Assembly: GCA_900319525.1 (NCBI GenBank)
Contig: ONOU01000001.1
Location: 62,001-126,000, forward strand
DNA length: 64,000 nt
Reading direction: 5' to 3'
Source: an uncultured Prevotellaceae bacterium
GTDB taxonomy: Bacteria > Bacteroidota > Bacteroidia > Bacteroidales > Muribaculaceae
The position numbers and the translations under genes are program-made. Below, in pieces: positions 20,239 through 30,468 of the stretch; the stretch's first letter is position 1, and each line of letters starts with the position of its first letter. The notes below the pieces were generated by a model that made no database searches, was not told the origin of the DNA, and saw only the letters and a program-made list of their open reading frames with translations.

Positions 20239-21114
20239 TCAACGCTGCTCGTCTTTGTGAGCGCGGGTATAATGATAATGGGTAGCAATTGCTAGGGCCA
20301 CACTTGCAATAAAGCTGGTGATGGCCAACCAGGGAATGCCCCCTTCGGCAGGAAGGCCCAGGTTGTCACCATAGCCCTCAGGTATAACACCCGTATTGGA
20401 CAGGTAGTTGAACAGAACAACAGTGCTGTTGTTCAGGGTGTGGGCGATGATGGGTACCCACAGGCTGCCAGTCCACACCAGCAGGTAACCCAGCCACACT
20501 CCCAGCAACATGCGGGGTATAAACCCGTAGAACTGCAAGTGGATGGCACTGAAGATGATGGCCACCAGCCATACCACGGCATGAGTGCCCAAGCGGCTGT
20601 CCTGCATCGTGCGCAACATGGCACCGCGAAACAGTATTTCCTCACTCAGGCCTGCCATCAGACCAACGACAATCAGGGTGGGGATGAGCTGCACTATGCT
20701 GTGAATGTCAAGTAGCTGCTGTGTCGTAGCGGCGGCTTCGTCCTCGGCGGCACGCATGGCCTGCTCCAGACCTCCGAGCCATGAGGGCAGCGTCATCGAC
20801 TCGTTGGCACTCACCAGCCAGTTCATGGCAGGTAACGAAACGATATAAAAAATCACGACAATTGCCACCGACAGCCAGGACGGCGCATGGTCAAACTGCA
20901 TCACGTGCAAGGGCTTGTGGTAGAAAATGGCCATCGCTGCTATTGCTGGCAAGATAAAAGCAACGATATCCTGGATCGTCAGTAATGCCAGCATGCCGGC
21001 ATTGGATAAAAACGACATCAGCACCGCTGCGCACATCAGGCCCGCCAGCATGATGCACAGCAATACCAGCAGCCGGGAACTCACTTTCAATTTTGTTTTT
21101 CGCTCCATGATCAA
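20239..21114 (-). CDS. CPBP-family intramembrane glutamic endopeptidase (CAAX protease-like)
   Basis: 291 residues with about seven hydrophobic segments. Motif 1 is EEILFRG (E158, E159, R163), motif 2 is AIHLQFYG, and motif 3 is IIAHTLNN, the ABI/CPBP triad. Such proteins are membrane proteases; in bacteria their substrates are mostly unknown, with bacteriocin immunity or protein maturation proposed for some. It stands alone between the sppA operon and a divergent DUF4251 gene. A second ATG at 21108 is possible. Confidence 0.9.
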   Translation of the reverse strand: MIMERKTKLKVSSRLLVLLCIMLAGLMCAAVLMSFLSNAGMLALLTIQDIVAFILPAIAAMAIFYHKPLHVMQFDHAPSWLSVAIVVIFYIVSLPAMNWLVSANESMTLPSWLGGLEQAMRAAEDEAAATTQQLLDIHSIVQLIPTLIVVGLMAGLSEEILFRGAMLRTMQDSRLGTHAVVWLVAIIFSAIHLQFYGFIPRMLLGVWLGYLLVWTGSLWVPIIAHTLNNSTVVLFNYLSNTGVIPEGYGDNLGLPAEGGIPWLAITSFIASVALAIATHYHYTRAHKDEQR

Positions 21115-21205
21115 GTTTTTCGCTTTTTTTGTTTGGCAAAATTAAACAAAAAAGCCTTAATGGTGTCTAACAAACAAACAATAATCAACTAAAAACCACA
21201 AGACA

Positions 21206-21811
21206 ATGAAGAAAACCGCTTTAATACTGGGTGTAATGTTTACGCTGGGACTCAACGCCGTTGCACAGAGCAACGACGAAGTCGATATTGAGACAAGTGA
21301 CGTGAAGCTGGAGGTCATTACACCTGCCGAGCCCGTGCAGGAGACTGAACAGGAAATCAAGGAACGTGAAAAGAAGTTTCGCGAACTTCAGGATCATGTC
21401 GCCTATGTCAAGGCCTACAACTCGTTGAGGCGCGGCTATTTTGTCCTTGTATCAGAGGATATCCAGATCGGATCAACCGGTTATCGCCATTACGGTATTT
21501 CCCAGAACTACAATTTCATTCTTGTTCAAGGCGAGGACGGCATCATCCAGTTTGCCCTCAACACGGGTTATCCTGGCTCAAACGGGCTGGGCGGATGGAC
21601 TGGCAAGGGCAAGGTGCGCCATTCCAAGATCAAGTACATGGATAATGGTGACGTGTTCATGCAATTTGATGTCGTTGGTTCCAGCGTCAATGCGACGGTT
21701 GACATCATCTTGTTCAAGGAGACCAACCGTGCGGTGGCCCATGTCAACGGTGGCACCCCGATTACCGTCTATGGCGAATTGTTGCCCTATCGCGATAAGG
21801 AGCATCGTTAA
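21206..21811 (+). CDS. DUF4251-type secreted protein
   Basis: 201 residues: a signal peptide (MKKTALILGVMFTLGLNAVAQ), an acidic linker with repeated Glu to about residue 60, then a beta-rich domain. That domain contains NYNFILVQGEDG, SNGLGGWTGKG and NGGTPITVYGEL, the pattern of DUF4251 proteins in Bacteroidales. The function of the family is unknown; it is likely periplasmic or outer-membrane associated. It is a single gene ending at a strong bidirectional terminator. Confidence 0.75.
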   Translation: MKKTALILGVMFTLGLNAVAQSNDEVDIETSDVKLEVITPAEPVQETEQEIKEREKKFRELQDHVAYVKAYNSLRRGYFVLVSEDIQIGSTGYRHYGISQNYNFILVQGEDGIIQFALNTGYPGSNGLGGWTGKGKVRHSKIKYMDNGDVFMQFDVVGSSVNATVDIILFKETNRAVAHVNGGTPITVYGELLPYRDKEHR

Positions 21812-21874
21812 TGCACAATATGGACGTCTGTGTAGATATTTGAATGCCGGTAATAGATGATTGATGTAAGCCGT

Positions 21875-21910
21875 GCGCCCCGCCTGTTGACCGGCAACAA
21901 GGCGGGGCGC
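21875..21910. terminator. Bidirectional terminator between convergent genes
   Basis: GCGCCCCGCC (21875-21884) pairs with GGCGGGGCGC (21901-21910), and TGTTG with CAACA inside, leaving one bulged A. It separates the DUF4251 gene from the convergent 21919-22530 gene. Confidence 0.8.
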
Positions 21911-21918
21911 GTTGTTCT

Positions 21919-22530
21919 CTAGTGGCAGCAGCAACACGGAAGCAATGGCTTGAGCTCGCGCTCGTAGATGTCGCGCTTGATGATACGGTAATGCGGCGAG
22001 TATGCTTCACGGTAATCTGGTGAATGACTGATGGCATACTTGCCTTGGGCAAGCACATCCTCAATGAACTGGCGGTCTTGTTCATACTCATTTAAACCCA
22101 GCTGCATTTTGTCAATTTGGGCAACAATCTGGTGCCACTGCTCTGTCCATTGTTCGACAGTGGGGCGGCCGGCGTTGGCACTGGCGATAAACGCATCCAG
22201 CAGGGTATCGGCACTAATGTGGCCATCATGCACGGTACGCAGGCTCACGCGCACATAATTCCCCTCAATACCGCAGTGCTCAACGTACTCGGGAGCATAG
22301 TCCGCCGCATCGGTCGTCTCGAGTTCTTGCGCTAGATAAGCTCGGGCACTGGCTGTGTCATTCACCAGATGCTCAGCACCCATGTAATCCTGGAAACAGG
22401 ACTTATAGATGTCAAGCAACCGGGCTTTGGGGTGCTGTTCCAGTAGCCCCGCCACAAATCCTTCAACCTCTTGACCTTGAATCATCAGGCAGCTGGCCAT
22501 CACAATCAATGCAGTAAGTAATCGCTTCAT
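21919..22530 (-). CDS. Unrecognised secreted protein ending in CCCCH
   Basis: 203 residues with a signal peptide (MKRLLTALIVMASCLMIQG) and a mostly helical, charged body. I do not recognise the family. A notable tail, LLPCCCCH, ends the protein with four adjacent cysteines and a histidine, which could bind metal or form disulfides. It starts 10 bp after ligA ends, so it may share the ligA transcript on the minus strand. Confidence 0.7.
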   Translation of the reverse strand: MKRLLTALIVMASCLMIQGQEVEGFVAGLLEQHPKARLLDIYKSCFQDYMGAEHLVNDTASARAYLAQELETTDAADYAPEYVEHCGIEGNYVRVSLRTVHDGHISADTLLDAFIASANAGRPTVEQWTEQWHQIVAQIDKMQLGLNEYEQDRQFIEDVLAQGKYAISHSPDYREAYSPHYRIIKRDIYERELKPLLPCCCCH

Positions 22531-22540
22531 GGCTGATGGG

Positions 22541-24580
<2,040 letters not shown>

Positions 24581-24625
24581 TTACTGAAAAATCCCGAATA
24601 TTTCATCCGTAATTCATTTTTTTGT

Positions 24626-24633
24626 TATTTTTG
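24626..24633 (+). promoter_or_regulatory. -7 box for the small lipoprotein
   Basis: TATTTTTG matches TAnnTTTG, 28 bp before the ATG at 24662. Confidence 0.5.
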
Positions 24634-24661
24634 CAGTGGATTATTAAGATTCAGTGTATAT

Positions 24662-24847
24662 ATGAAACGGTATTATAAATATTTTGCAGCACTTGTTTTG
24701 GCCGCTTTTATTTCAACGGTGATGACAGGATGCATGCGGCAGGACTACATGATGTTTGAAGATGGCGAGTTCGACGGGGTGGAATTTTCAGACTATGATC
24801 TCATGCATAATGCTGAAATTGACATGGATGATACTGACCGTGACTGA
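24662..24847 (+). CDS. Small acidic putative lipoprotein
   Basis: 61 residues. A lipoprotein-type signal (hydrophobic segment 9-20, then STVMTGC with Cys at 24) is followed by a short, very acidic tail rich in Asp and Glu and Met. No family is recognised. It has its own promoter-like -7 box and stands alone. The start is reasonable because the signal peptide begins directly at MKRYYKYF. It is probably an outer- or inner-membrane-anchored peptide of unknown role. Confidence 0.6.
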   Translation: MKRYYKYFAALVLAAFISTVMTGCMRQDYMMFEDGEFDGVEFSDYDLMHNAEIDMDDTDRD

Positions 24848-25010
24848 TCGCTGACTGGGTCCCACAACCTGTTGATGTTTTGTAATAGAGTCGATTTAAA
24901 AATTATTAACAGGGCATTATGTTATAGGGATTAGCGTGTTACGTCTCTCTATTATGATGGTTTTGGGACTTTTTGAACTCTTTTTAACATTTCGTTAAAG
25001 ATTATTTTTA

Positions 25011-25018
25011 TATATTTG
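25011..25018 (+). promoter_or_regulatory. -7 box for serine palmitoyltransferase
   Basis: TATATTTG matches TAnnTTTG, 72 bp before the ATG at 25091. The 243-bp gap 24848-25090 holds nothing else I recognise. Confidence 0.55.
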
Positions 25019-25090
25019 CAGCCAATTATAATGTGAGGTCGTCCATTGTATTGCTCAATGACGGCAAACCAAGAAAATAAATATTAGTAT

Positions 25091-26278
25091 ATGAACTTAT
25101 TAGAGAATAAGTTAGCTCGATATGATGAGCCGCAGAAAGCTAAAGCTGCCGGCATCTATCCTTATTTTCGTGCTATCTCCAGCGAACAGGACACCGAGGT
25201 GCTCATGAATGGCAAGAAGGTGCTCATGTTCGGCTCCAACTGCTATTCGGGCCTGGTAAACGATGAGCGCATCAAGAAGGCCGCAATCGAGGCCACCGAG
25301 AAGTATGGCACGGGATGCGCCGGTTCGCCCTTCCTTAATGGCACACTCGACCTGCACAAGCAGCTCGAACGCAAGCTTGCCGAGTACGAGGGCAAGGAGG
25401 ATGCGATGATTTACAGTACTGGATTCGGTGTAAATCTGGGCGTCATATCCACCTTGACTGGCAGGGATGACTACATCTTGTGGGACGAGCAGGACCATGC
25501 CTCGATCATTGAGGGACGTCGCCTCTCGTTCTCCAATTCCTTGAAGTACAAGCACAACGACATGGCGTCGCTCGAGGCTCAACTCAAGAAATGTGAGCCT
25601 GACCGCGTCAAGCTCATTGTCACCGATGGCGTCTTCTCGATGGAGGGCGACGTCTGCAAGCTCCCCGACATCGTTGACCTGGCACACAAGTACAATGCCA
25701 GCATCATGGTGGACGAGGCTCATGGCATCGGCGTCTTTGGCGAGGGCGGTCGTGGCGTGTGTGATCACTTCGGCCTGCGCGACGAGGTGGACCTCATCAT
25801 GGGCACATTCTCCAAGTCGATTGCTTCGCTGGGCGGCTTCATTGCTACCAGCAAGACGATTACCAACTATCTGCGTCATCATTCTCGCAGTTACATCTTC
25901 ACGGCTAGCATCACGCCCGCTTCGACGGCTGCGGCCATGAAGGCCATCGATATCCTGATCGCTGAGCCCGAGCGGCAGGAGCACCTCTGGAGCATCACCC
26001 ATGAGGCCCTGCAGGGATTCCGTGATATGGGTTGTGAGATCGGCCACACCGAGACTCCCATCATTCCCTTGTTCATCCGTGACAACAACAAGACGTTTGC
26101 CATCACTCGTGACCTGTTGAACGAAGGAATCTTTGTCAACCCCGTTGTCTCTCCGGCTGTCGCTCCTAACGACACCCTCATCCGCTTTAGCCTCATGGCT
26201 ACGCACACCCACGAGCAGGTGTCCTTCGCGCTGGAGAAGATCCAGAAAGTATTCCGTGCCTACGGGCTGGTACCCTAA
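25091..26278 (+). CDS. spt: Serine palmitoyltransferase
   Basis: 395 residues of the alpha-oxoamine synthase family (PLP fold type I). Visible features are GSNCYSGLVNDER, GTGCAGSPFLNGT, H136 in EQDHASI, the DEAH motif at 208-211, and the Schiff-base K242 in GTFSKSIASLGG. Overall wording is much closer to Bacteroides SPT than to 2-amino-3-ketobutyrate ligase or BioF, though those are the alternatives. It condenses serine with a fatty acyl-CoA as the first step of sphingolipid synthesis, a hallmark of Bacteroidetes membranes. It is monocistronic, ending at a terminator. Confidence 0.88.
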   Translation: MNLLENKLARYDEPQKAKAAGIYPYFRAISSEQDTEVLMNGKKVLMFGSNCYSGLVNDERIKKAAIEATEKYGTGCAGSPFLNGTLDLHKQLERKLAEYEGKEDAMIYSTGFGVNLGVISTLTGRDDYILWDEQDHASIIEGRRLSFSNSLKYKHNDMASLEAQLKKCEPDRVKLIVTDGVFSMEGDVCKLPDIVDLAHKYNASIMVDEAHGIGVFGEGGRGVCDHFGLRDEVDLIMGTFSKSIASLGGFIATSKTITNYLRHHSRSYIFTASITPASTAAAMKAIDILIAEPERQEHLWSITHEALQGFRDMGCEIGHTETPIIPLFIRDNNKTFAITRDLLNEGIFVNPVVSPAVAPNDTLIRFSLMATHTHEQVSFALEKIQKVFRAYGLVP

Positions 26279-26322
26279 AAACGGGTCATCAACGATATCA
26301 ATATAGATATTATATTATAATG

Positions 26323-26357
26323 TGAGACCGCTTCATTATTGAGGTGGTCTCATGTTT
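26323..26357 (+). terminator. Rho-independent terminator after spt
   Basis: TGAGACC (26323-26329) pairs with GGTCTCA (26345-26351), followed by TGTTTTT. Confidence 0.75.
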
Positions 26358-26472
26358 TTATGCACTTGGCTACTTTTTTAGGGACTTTGGTGAAAAAAAG
26401 TCTCAAAAACACTTGTCTGATGAAAATGTATTAGTAATTTCGCAACGTCAAACCGACTAATAATACTGATAT

Positions 26473-27036
26473 ATGATTTACAAATTTGTCATAGTTTCGG
26501 ACGAGGCCGACAACTTCAAGCTGCAAATTGCCATCGACTCGACGGCAACCTTCATGCAGTTGCGCAACATCATTCTTGATTCTGCCGGATACAACAAGGA
26601 GCAGATGGATTCTTTCTACATCTGTGACGATGAGTGGAACATGGAAAAAGAAGTGACCTGCATGGACATGGGCAGTGATAGCGATGAGGACATCTGGATC
26701 ATGGATGACACCCAGCTCGACGAACTGCTTGAGGACGAGGGACAGCGCTTGAAGTTTGTGTTTGACTACATGACCGAGCGGTTCTTCAAGGTGAAACTCA
26801 AGGAAATCATCCCCGGCAAGACCCTGCACGATCCCCTGTGCGAGAGCAAGATTGGCAATCCTCCCGTCGAGAACATAGACATCACTGAATTCATCACGAT
26901 ACCCAAGCTCCCCGATGCCAACAACATCGAGGCTATCGACAAGAGCGAATTCTATGGCGACGAGGAGTACAACGATGACGAGATCTCTGACTTTGAGGAG
27001 ATGGACGACCTCGATAGCGATAGCTATAAGTTCTAG
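26473..27036 (+). CDS. pRiA4b ORF-3-like acidic protein
   Basis: 187 residues. The first 130 residues resemble the plasmid pRiA4b ORF-3 fold: YKFVIVSDEADNFKLQIAIDSTATFMQLRNII, then a DSFYICDDEW segment and DTQLDELLEDEGQRLKFVFDY. The C-terminal 60 residues are a long Asp/Glu-rich tail. The fold is of unknown function and is related to passenger proteins of some mobile elements, but no mobile element is visible here. An imperfect promoter (CTTG-N19-TAATTTCG, 26412-26442) precedes it. No signal peptide, so cytoplasmic. Confidence 0.7.
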   Translation: MIYKFVIVSDEADNFKLQIAIDSTATFMQLRNIILDSAGYNKEQMDSFYICDDEWNMEKEVTCMDMGSDSDEDIWIMDDTQLDELLEDEGQRLKFVFDYMTERFFKVKLKEIIPGKTLHDPLCESKIGNPPVENIDITEFITIPKLPDANNIEAIDKSEFYGDEEYNDDEISDFEEMDDLDSDSYKF

Positions 27037-27093
27037 AATCATCTTGGGCAGCAACAATGGTACAAATGAAAGAGCCAAAAAAAATGCTATAAT

Positions 27094-27124
27094 TTTGTCC
27101 CATCAATAAATTATTGTAATTTTG
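27094..27124 (+). promoter_or_regulatory. Near-perfect Bacteroidetes promoter
   Basis: TTTG (27094-27097), 19 bp, then TAATTTTG (27117-27124), the textbook -33/-7 arrangement, 28 bp before the 27152 start. Confidence 0.8.
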
Positions 27125-27151
27125 CTGTTCCTAAAAACGGTATAAAAGATA

Positions 27152-27490
27152 ATGAAGAAATTAGTGTTAGCATTTGGCGCACTGTTTGCCATCTCGATGT
27201 TCTCATGCACCGGCACGACAAATCAGGACACCCTGGTTGACCAGGCCGAACAGGCCGACTCAATCGAGGAGTCTGACCAAACTGCGCAAGAGGTTACCGG
27301 TGTTGCCGTTGACGGAGCCATGAATAGCGTTTATCTCAAGGTAGGCGACGATACCATCGAGTTCACCTATCCCGACCTCGACAGTGAGCACCGCGCATCA
27401 TGGTCTATCAACGACACCCTCACCGTCAGGTATTATGAGACGGTCAATGGCGACAGCGTTACCGACGTCATCAACGAGACCAGCGCCTAA
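27152..27490 (+). CDS. Small putative lipoprotein
   Basis: 112 residues. The signal MKKLVLAFGALFAISMFSC has a lipobox-like end with Cys19. An acidic linker to about residue 50 follows, then a small beta-rich domain (YLKVGDDTIEFTYPDL...LTVRYYETVNGDSVTDVI). No named family is recognised; short domains of this kind are common in Bacteroidales lipoproteins. It has its own strong promoter and lies just upstream of a tRNA gene, with which it may be cotranscribed. Confidence 0.7.
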   Translation: MKKLVLAFGALFAISMFSCTGTTNQDTLVDQAEQADSIEESDQTAQEVTGVAVDGAMNSVYLKVGDDTIEFTYPDLDSEHRASWSINDTLTVRYYETVNGDSVTDVINETSA

Positions 27491-27535
27491 AGAGAATAAG
27501 CACACAATACATCAGCCTTTCACTGGCTGAAAATT

Positions 27536-27608
27536 GCGGTAGTAGCTCAGTTGGTAGAGCATCAGCTTCCCAAGCTGAGGGCCGCGGGTTCGAGTCCCGT
27601 CTACCGCT
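27536..27608 (+). tRNA. tRNA-Gly (anticodon CCC)
   Basis: A 73-nt cloverleaf: acceptor GCGGTAG/CTACCGC, D arm GCTC...GAGC, anticodon stem TCAGC/GCTGA with loop TTCCCAA (anticodon CCC), T arm with TTCGAGT, and U as discriminator base as in glycine tRNAs. The 3' CCA is not encoded. Confidence 0.95.
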
Positions 27609-27617
27609 CAAACTTAG

Positions 27618-27667
27618 AAAAAGTGATGATAATCAAGGATTTATGACTTGAAAATCATCACTTTTTT
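27618..27667 (+). terminator. Terminator after tRNA-Gly
   Basis: AAAAAGTGATGAT (27618-27630) pairs with ATCATCACTTTTT (27654-27666), ending in a T-run. Confidence 0.8.
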
Positions 27668-27730
27668 GTCTTAAGATTAAGACGTAAAGCCCCCCAAAAA
27701 AACGCAATTTTGGTCTATTTTGCATCAAAA

Positions 27731-28054
27731 CTAAACCTTTTGGCAATTTTGACGAGCAAGTACACGAGCAAGTTCAACGTCCTTGCGGGTGATCATGCCG
27801 AAGTTATCAAGATTCTGTGGACAGTCCACGATGGGCAGTTCAATCTCCATGCTGTAGTCATCGGCATCGGTGAAGATGCGGTTCTCCGATACGTACTCTA
27901 TCGAAGACCCCTTCTTCAGCGCTGCCTGCTTTGAATTAACTTGGCGGCGCCTCAGCAAATCGAGCGAGCTCGTTTGCCTTCGGCTTGCACAAGTTTTCCA
28001 TTTATCGTGAGTATCATAAAGAATAGCGGTTGATTTGCCACAAAGGTAAATCAA
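27731..28054 (-). CDS. Uncertain ORF, C-terminal part plausible, N-terminus interrupted by repeat
   Basis: The frame is open for 107 codons from a TTG, but that start overlaps a -7 box (28041-28048), so the N-terminus is doubtful. No ATG occurs in frame before the conserved-looking part, which begins near SSIEYVSENRIF and continues FTDADDYSMEIELPIVDCP and ITRKDVELARVLAR. The palindromic repeat at 27943-27990 lies inside the reading frame. It may be a gene decayed by repeat insertion, or one starting at an unusual codon. No family recognised. Confidence 0.3.
   Translation of the reverse strand: MIYLCGKSTAILYDTHDKWKTCASRRQTSSLDLLRRRQVNSKQAALKKGSSIEYVSENRIFTDADDYSMEIELPIVDCPQNLDNFGMITRKDVELARVLARQNCQKV
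27943..27990 (-). repeat. Palindromic REP-like repeat, copy 1
   Basis: The core dyad CGAGC-GA-GCTCG (27961-27972) is extended by CAAA/TTTG with one bulged base. The right flank TGCCTTCGGCTTGCAC is shared with the copies at 41.3-41.9 kb. The arms differ in sequence from the other copies but keep complementarity. Confidence 0.7.
28041..28048 (-). promoter_or_regulatory. -7 box reading into repeat copy 1
   Basis: The minus strand reads TACCTTTG. A transcript from here would begin near 28034 and carry the REP-like hairpin in its leader. Confidence 0.45.
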
Positions 28055-28124
28055 CCGATTATGCCTTGAAAAGACGTGCCGAATGGTAATATTTTCTTTT
28101 GCTGTTATATCTATAAGTCATTGT

Positions 28125-29105
28125 TTATTGGTTGCGCATCACAATTCTTTTAATCAGTTGTAAAAGCAATCCAAGTAGCAATAAAATAATTAAAAGTGGA
28201 ATTGATGGTATAAAAATAAGATAGAAGTAATTGCTGAGGAAATAACTTCCCATGATGTCATCAAGCTTTGAATAAAAAGCGTTCTTCGTTGATTGCCGAT
28301 CATACTGACAAATGCGGTCAAGATAGTGTCTAGCTATATATTTTTCAACCATTGAGTCCTGAGTTCTTCCCAACAGCAATCTCAACGGCTGGTCATCAAC
28401 AACCGTTACTGACATTAGGAATTTACCTTCATAGGCCTTGTTCCCTCTGTCAGTAAAATTACATTTATGAGAATACTTGTTTACGGCTCCGACGCTATCG
28501 AATGGCACAAAGAAACTGAAACAGTAACATAATGGGCCTGTCTTATTTTCTACGAATAAAAATGTGCCCACGGACAAGGTATCGATATCATTATCATCGA
28601 AATCTGATGGAATAAGACCTTCAGATATTCTATACCCAAGACTTGGAATCCGTGATTGATGAACCGTGGTGTCAACAATGAAAACATCAGGAAAATCATT
28701 CAATAACAGATTATTATTCTGATGTTTTGTTTCTTGTTTTACTTGTGACTTTTCCACGGTAACAGTCTCAGTAAGCACACGGCCATTTCCTGCCACTGAG
28801 TCAACATCAGATTTCACATGATGCTTGAAAGTAGAGATTCCATAGTGTGCAACCGTATCTTGCGCCAAGAGTTCTGCGAACTTGGAAACAAACTCTTTTT
28901 GAGTTATTCCAAGTAACAGGTACTCAGTATCATCAACACTATAATTATATTTAAAGGGTTGGGCAGGATGTTCATATTGCGTACGATTCGTACCGTCGAT
29001 GAGATTACATATAGTGGACAGTGCAATGATACATAACACTTCCAATGCCACGAAGATTGCAAAAAATTTCACAACGGCCCAATAGACTTTCATAAACTTC
29101 TCCAT
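28125..29105 (-). CDS. Unrecognised membrane protein with two terminal membrane segments
   Basis: Start chosen at the ATG 29105 (MEKFMKVYWAVVKFF); the frame upstream to 29147 overlaps the preceding ORF. About 326 residues. One transmembrane helix lies near residues 8-33 and another near 290-315, with a roughly 250-residue soluble region between them, then a basic tail (KRIVMRNQ). No family is recognised. It belongs to an AT-rich minus-strand group (28.1-30.3 kb) whose base composition differs from the surrounding GC-richer housekeeping genes, which suggests acquisition. Confidence 0.65.
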   Translation of the reverse strand: MEKFMKVYWAVVKFFAIFVALEVLCIIALSTICNLIDGTNRTQYEHPAQPFKYNYSVDDTEYLLLGITQKEFVSKFAELLAQDTVAHYGISTFKHHVKSDVDSVAGNGRVLTETVTVEKSQVKQETKHQNNNLLLNDFPDVFIVDTTVHQSRIPSLGYRISEGLIPSDFDDNDIDTLSVGTFLFVENKTGPLCYCFSFFVPFDSVGAVNKYSHKCNFTDRGNKAYEGKFLMSVTVVDDQPLRLLLGRTQDSMVEKYIARHYLDRICQYDRQSTKNAFYSKLDDIMGSYFLSNYFYLIFIPSIPLLIILLLLGLLLQLIKRIVMRNQ

Positions 29106-29124
29106 AATTGTTACATCTTTTTCT

Positions 29125-29361
29125 TTATAACGGAAAAGACACCTCATTATTACTCAATGATAAGTTGATCCAATTTGTTGGTTTTTGTGAGTAATTCTTC
29201 TTGAGGCGCTGGTACTCGCCCCGAATTATATAATTTTGGAAAAGTTGTTCAGCCAATTGGACCTTGAAAAGAGATACAAGGACGCAGTTTTTTAGTCTTG
29301 TTATCTCATACCTATTGCCTTTCAAGTGCATAACCATCATCACGTCCCCAATCCCAATCAA
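29125..29361 (-). CDS. Doubtful small ORF between two hypothetical genes
   Basis: 78 codons, overlapping the 3' end of the 29312-29743 lipoprotein gene in another frame and ending just before the 28125-29105 gene. It is basic and helical in look (EITRLKNCVLVSLFKVQLAEQLF) with no motif. It could be a real overlapping gene, a frameshifted extension of the lipoprotein, or chance. It fills the only gap in an otherwise tight group. Confidence 0.25.
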   Translation of the reverse strand: MIGIGDVMMVMHLKGNRYEITRLKNCVLVSLFKVQLAEQLFQNYIIRGEYQRLKKNYSQKPTNWINLSLSNNEVSFPL

Positions 29362-29743
29362 GTATAAATGTCTTAAAGTGATGATTCATTAAATGCAAAC
29401 CATCTATATTCATTAGATGCTCCTCCTTGATAACTTGTCCTGTTGAATCATGGGTCTGATATTCAAGGTAGAGATTCCAACAACATTCTGGTGACAAGGG
29501 TTTTTCTATGCGCCATTTACCTGATAATACCAACGTGCTATCCGAGTTTCGATTAATCGTTCGTGACACATGGGGTTTTATGACTTCAATAAAGGTCATG
29601 TCCTCATGAAGTGATAAAGATATGGAGTCACCTGAGTTCTCGTGCCAATCACCAAATAAATCGTTAGGCTTGTAATCCGCTTCACAAGAACATAATAGAG
29701 TAATCAAAGCCGATACTAACAAATATTTATAAATACGAATCAT
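29312..29743 (-). CDS. Unrecognised lipoprotein, lipocalin-like small domain
   Basis: 143 residues. The signal MIRIYKYLLVSALITLLCSC ends in a lipobox-like Cys near 18-20. The mature part is beta-rich, with a pattern seen in small lipocalin-like Bacteroidales lipoproteins: FGDWHENSGDSISLSLHED, LVLSGKWRIEKPLSPECCWNLYLEY, a layout that measures deviation from a baseline. I cannot assign a named family. It lies 21 bp after the 29765-30283 gene on the same strand. Confidence 0.6.
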   Translation of the reverse strand: MIRIYKYLLVSALITLLCSCEADYKPNDLFGDWHENSGDSISLSLHEDMTFIEVIKPHVSRTINRNSDSTLVLSGKWRIEKPLSPECCWNLYLEYQTHDSTGQVIKEEHLMNIDGLHLMNHHFKTFILDWDWGRDDGYALERQ

Positions 29744-29764
29744 TACTTTTCTATTTTGAATGAA

Positions 29765-30283
29765 TTACTGTTTGTATTCAAACCACAATCCTGATAGGCT
29801 GTCATAGTGTTCTTTCCAAAAATCGAATCCTACTTTTTTCATAAAAACGTATTTTTCATTTTCATCAAAAAATCGGATTAAAGTCTCTTTCTCAAAATCT
29901 ACTAAATAAACAGACACATTACCGCCTTTATTTATTCTAAGTCGCGAAATGTTCATCGACATAAAAGTAGGCAATAATTGTTTCAAAGAATCTTGATTTA
30001 TAAAGCCGCGAATAGAATCTACGCTGTATATTGTTTGGCCTGTTTTGTCACATATAAGTTTATAGTAGTTAGAGTCATTCATAGATACACAGACGACAGC
30101 ACTATCTCCATTCAAATCACAACCACGAATAATGAAATCATATCCTTGAAAGGCTTTGAAATCATCCTCATAAGTCATTTCAACAAAACCATTCTTAATT
30201 TGCACAAAATGATACCTACAGTACATTTCATAAATGACAAGGCTGGCCAATAGAACAATCAAAATAATCAGTAGCTTTCTCAT
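29765..30283 (-). CDS. Unrecognised membrane-anchored protein
   Basis: 172 residues with one N-terminal transmembrane helix (about residues 4-22) and a soluble domain rich in Asp, Phe and Tyr. No family is recognised. It is the first gene of the AT-rich minus-strand group, behind a TATATTTG -7 box at 30308-30315. The three genes could make one cell-envelope unit. Confidence 0.6.
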   Translation of the reverse strand: MRKLLIILIVLLASLVIYEMYCRYHFVQIKNGFVEMTYEDDFKAFQGYDFIIRGCDLNGDSAVVCVSMNDSNYYKLICDKTGQTIYSVDSIRGFINQDSLKQLLPTFMSMNISRLRINKGGNVSVYLVDFEKETLIRFFDENEKYVFMKKVGFDFWKEHYDSLSGLWFEYKQ

Positions 30284-30307
30284 GACTTCTAACTGTTTTT
30301 ATAACTG

Positions 30308-30315
30308 CAAATATA
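30308..30315 (-). promoter_or_regulatory. -7 box of the AT-rich hypothetical operon
   Basis: The minus strand reads TATATTTG, 25 bp before the 30283 start. A REP-like repeat lies about 55 bp further upstream. Confidence 0.5.
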
Positions 30316-30370
30316 TTGCCTTTTAATCATGTCGGCAATACCCAAATGGGTATTTTTATCTATTTTCTCT

Positions 30371-30457
30371 TATTTTTCGGTGATTTGGATAAATCGTTCT
30401 CGTTCGGCAATGTTCATGCAAGCATGGCATTGCGCTCACTTAATCACGATTTTATTG
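30371..30457 (-). repeat. 87-bp dispersed palindromic repeat, copy A
   Basis: Matches 45544-45630 at 82 of 87 positions in the same orientation. The centre is AATGT-T-CATGC-AA-GCATG-GCATT (30409-30431), the same bulged-dyad plan as the 27.9 and 41 kb copies. It lies upstream of the promoter for the 29765-30283 gene. The 409-bp gap 30284-30692 has no credible gene. Confidence 0.85.
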
Positions 30458-30468
30458 CTTCATGAAGC

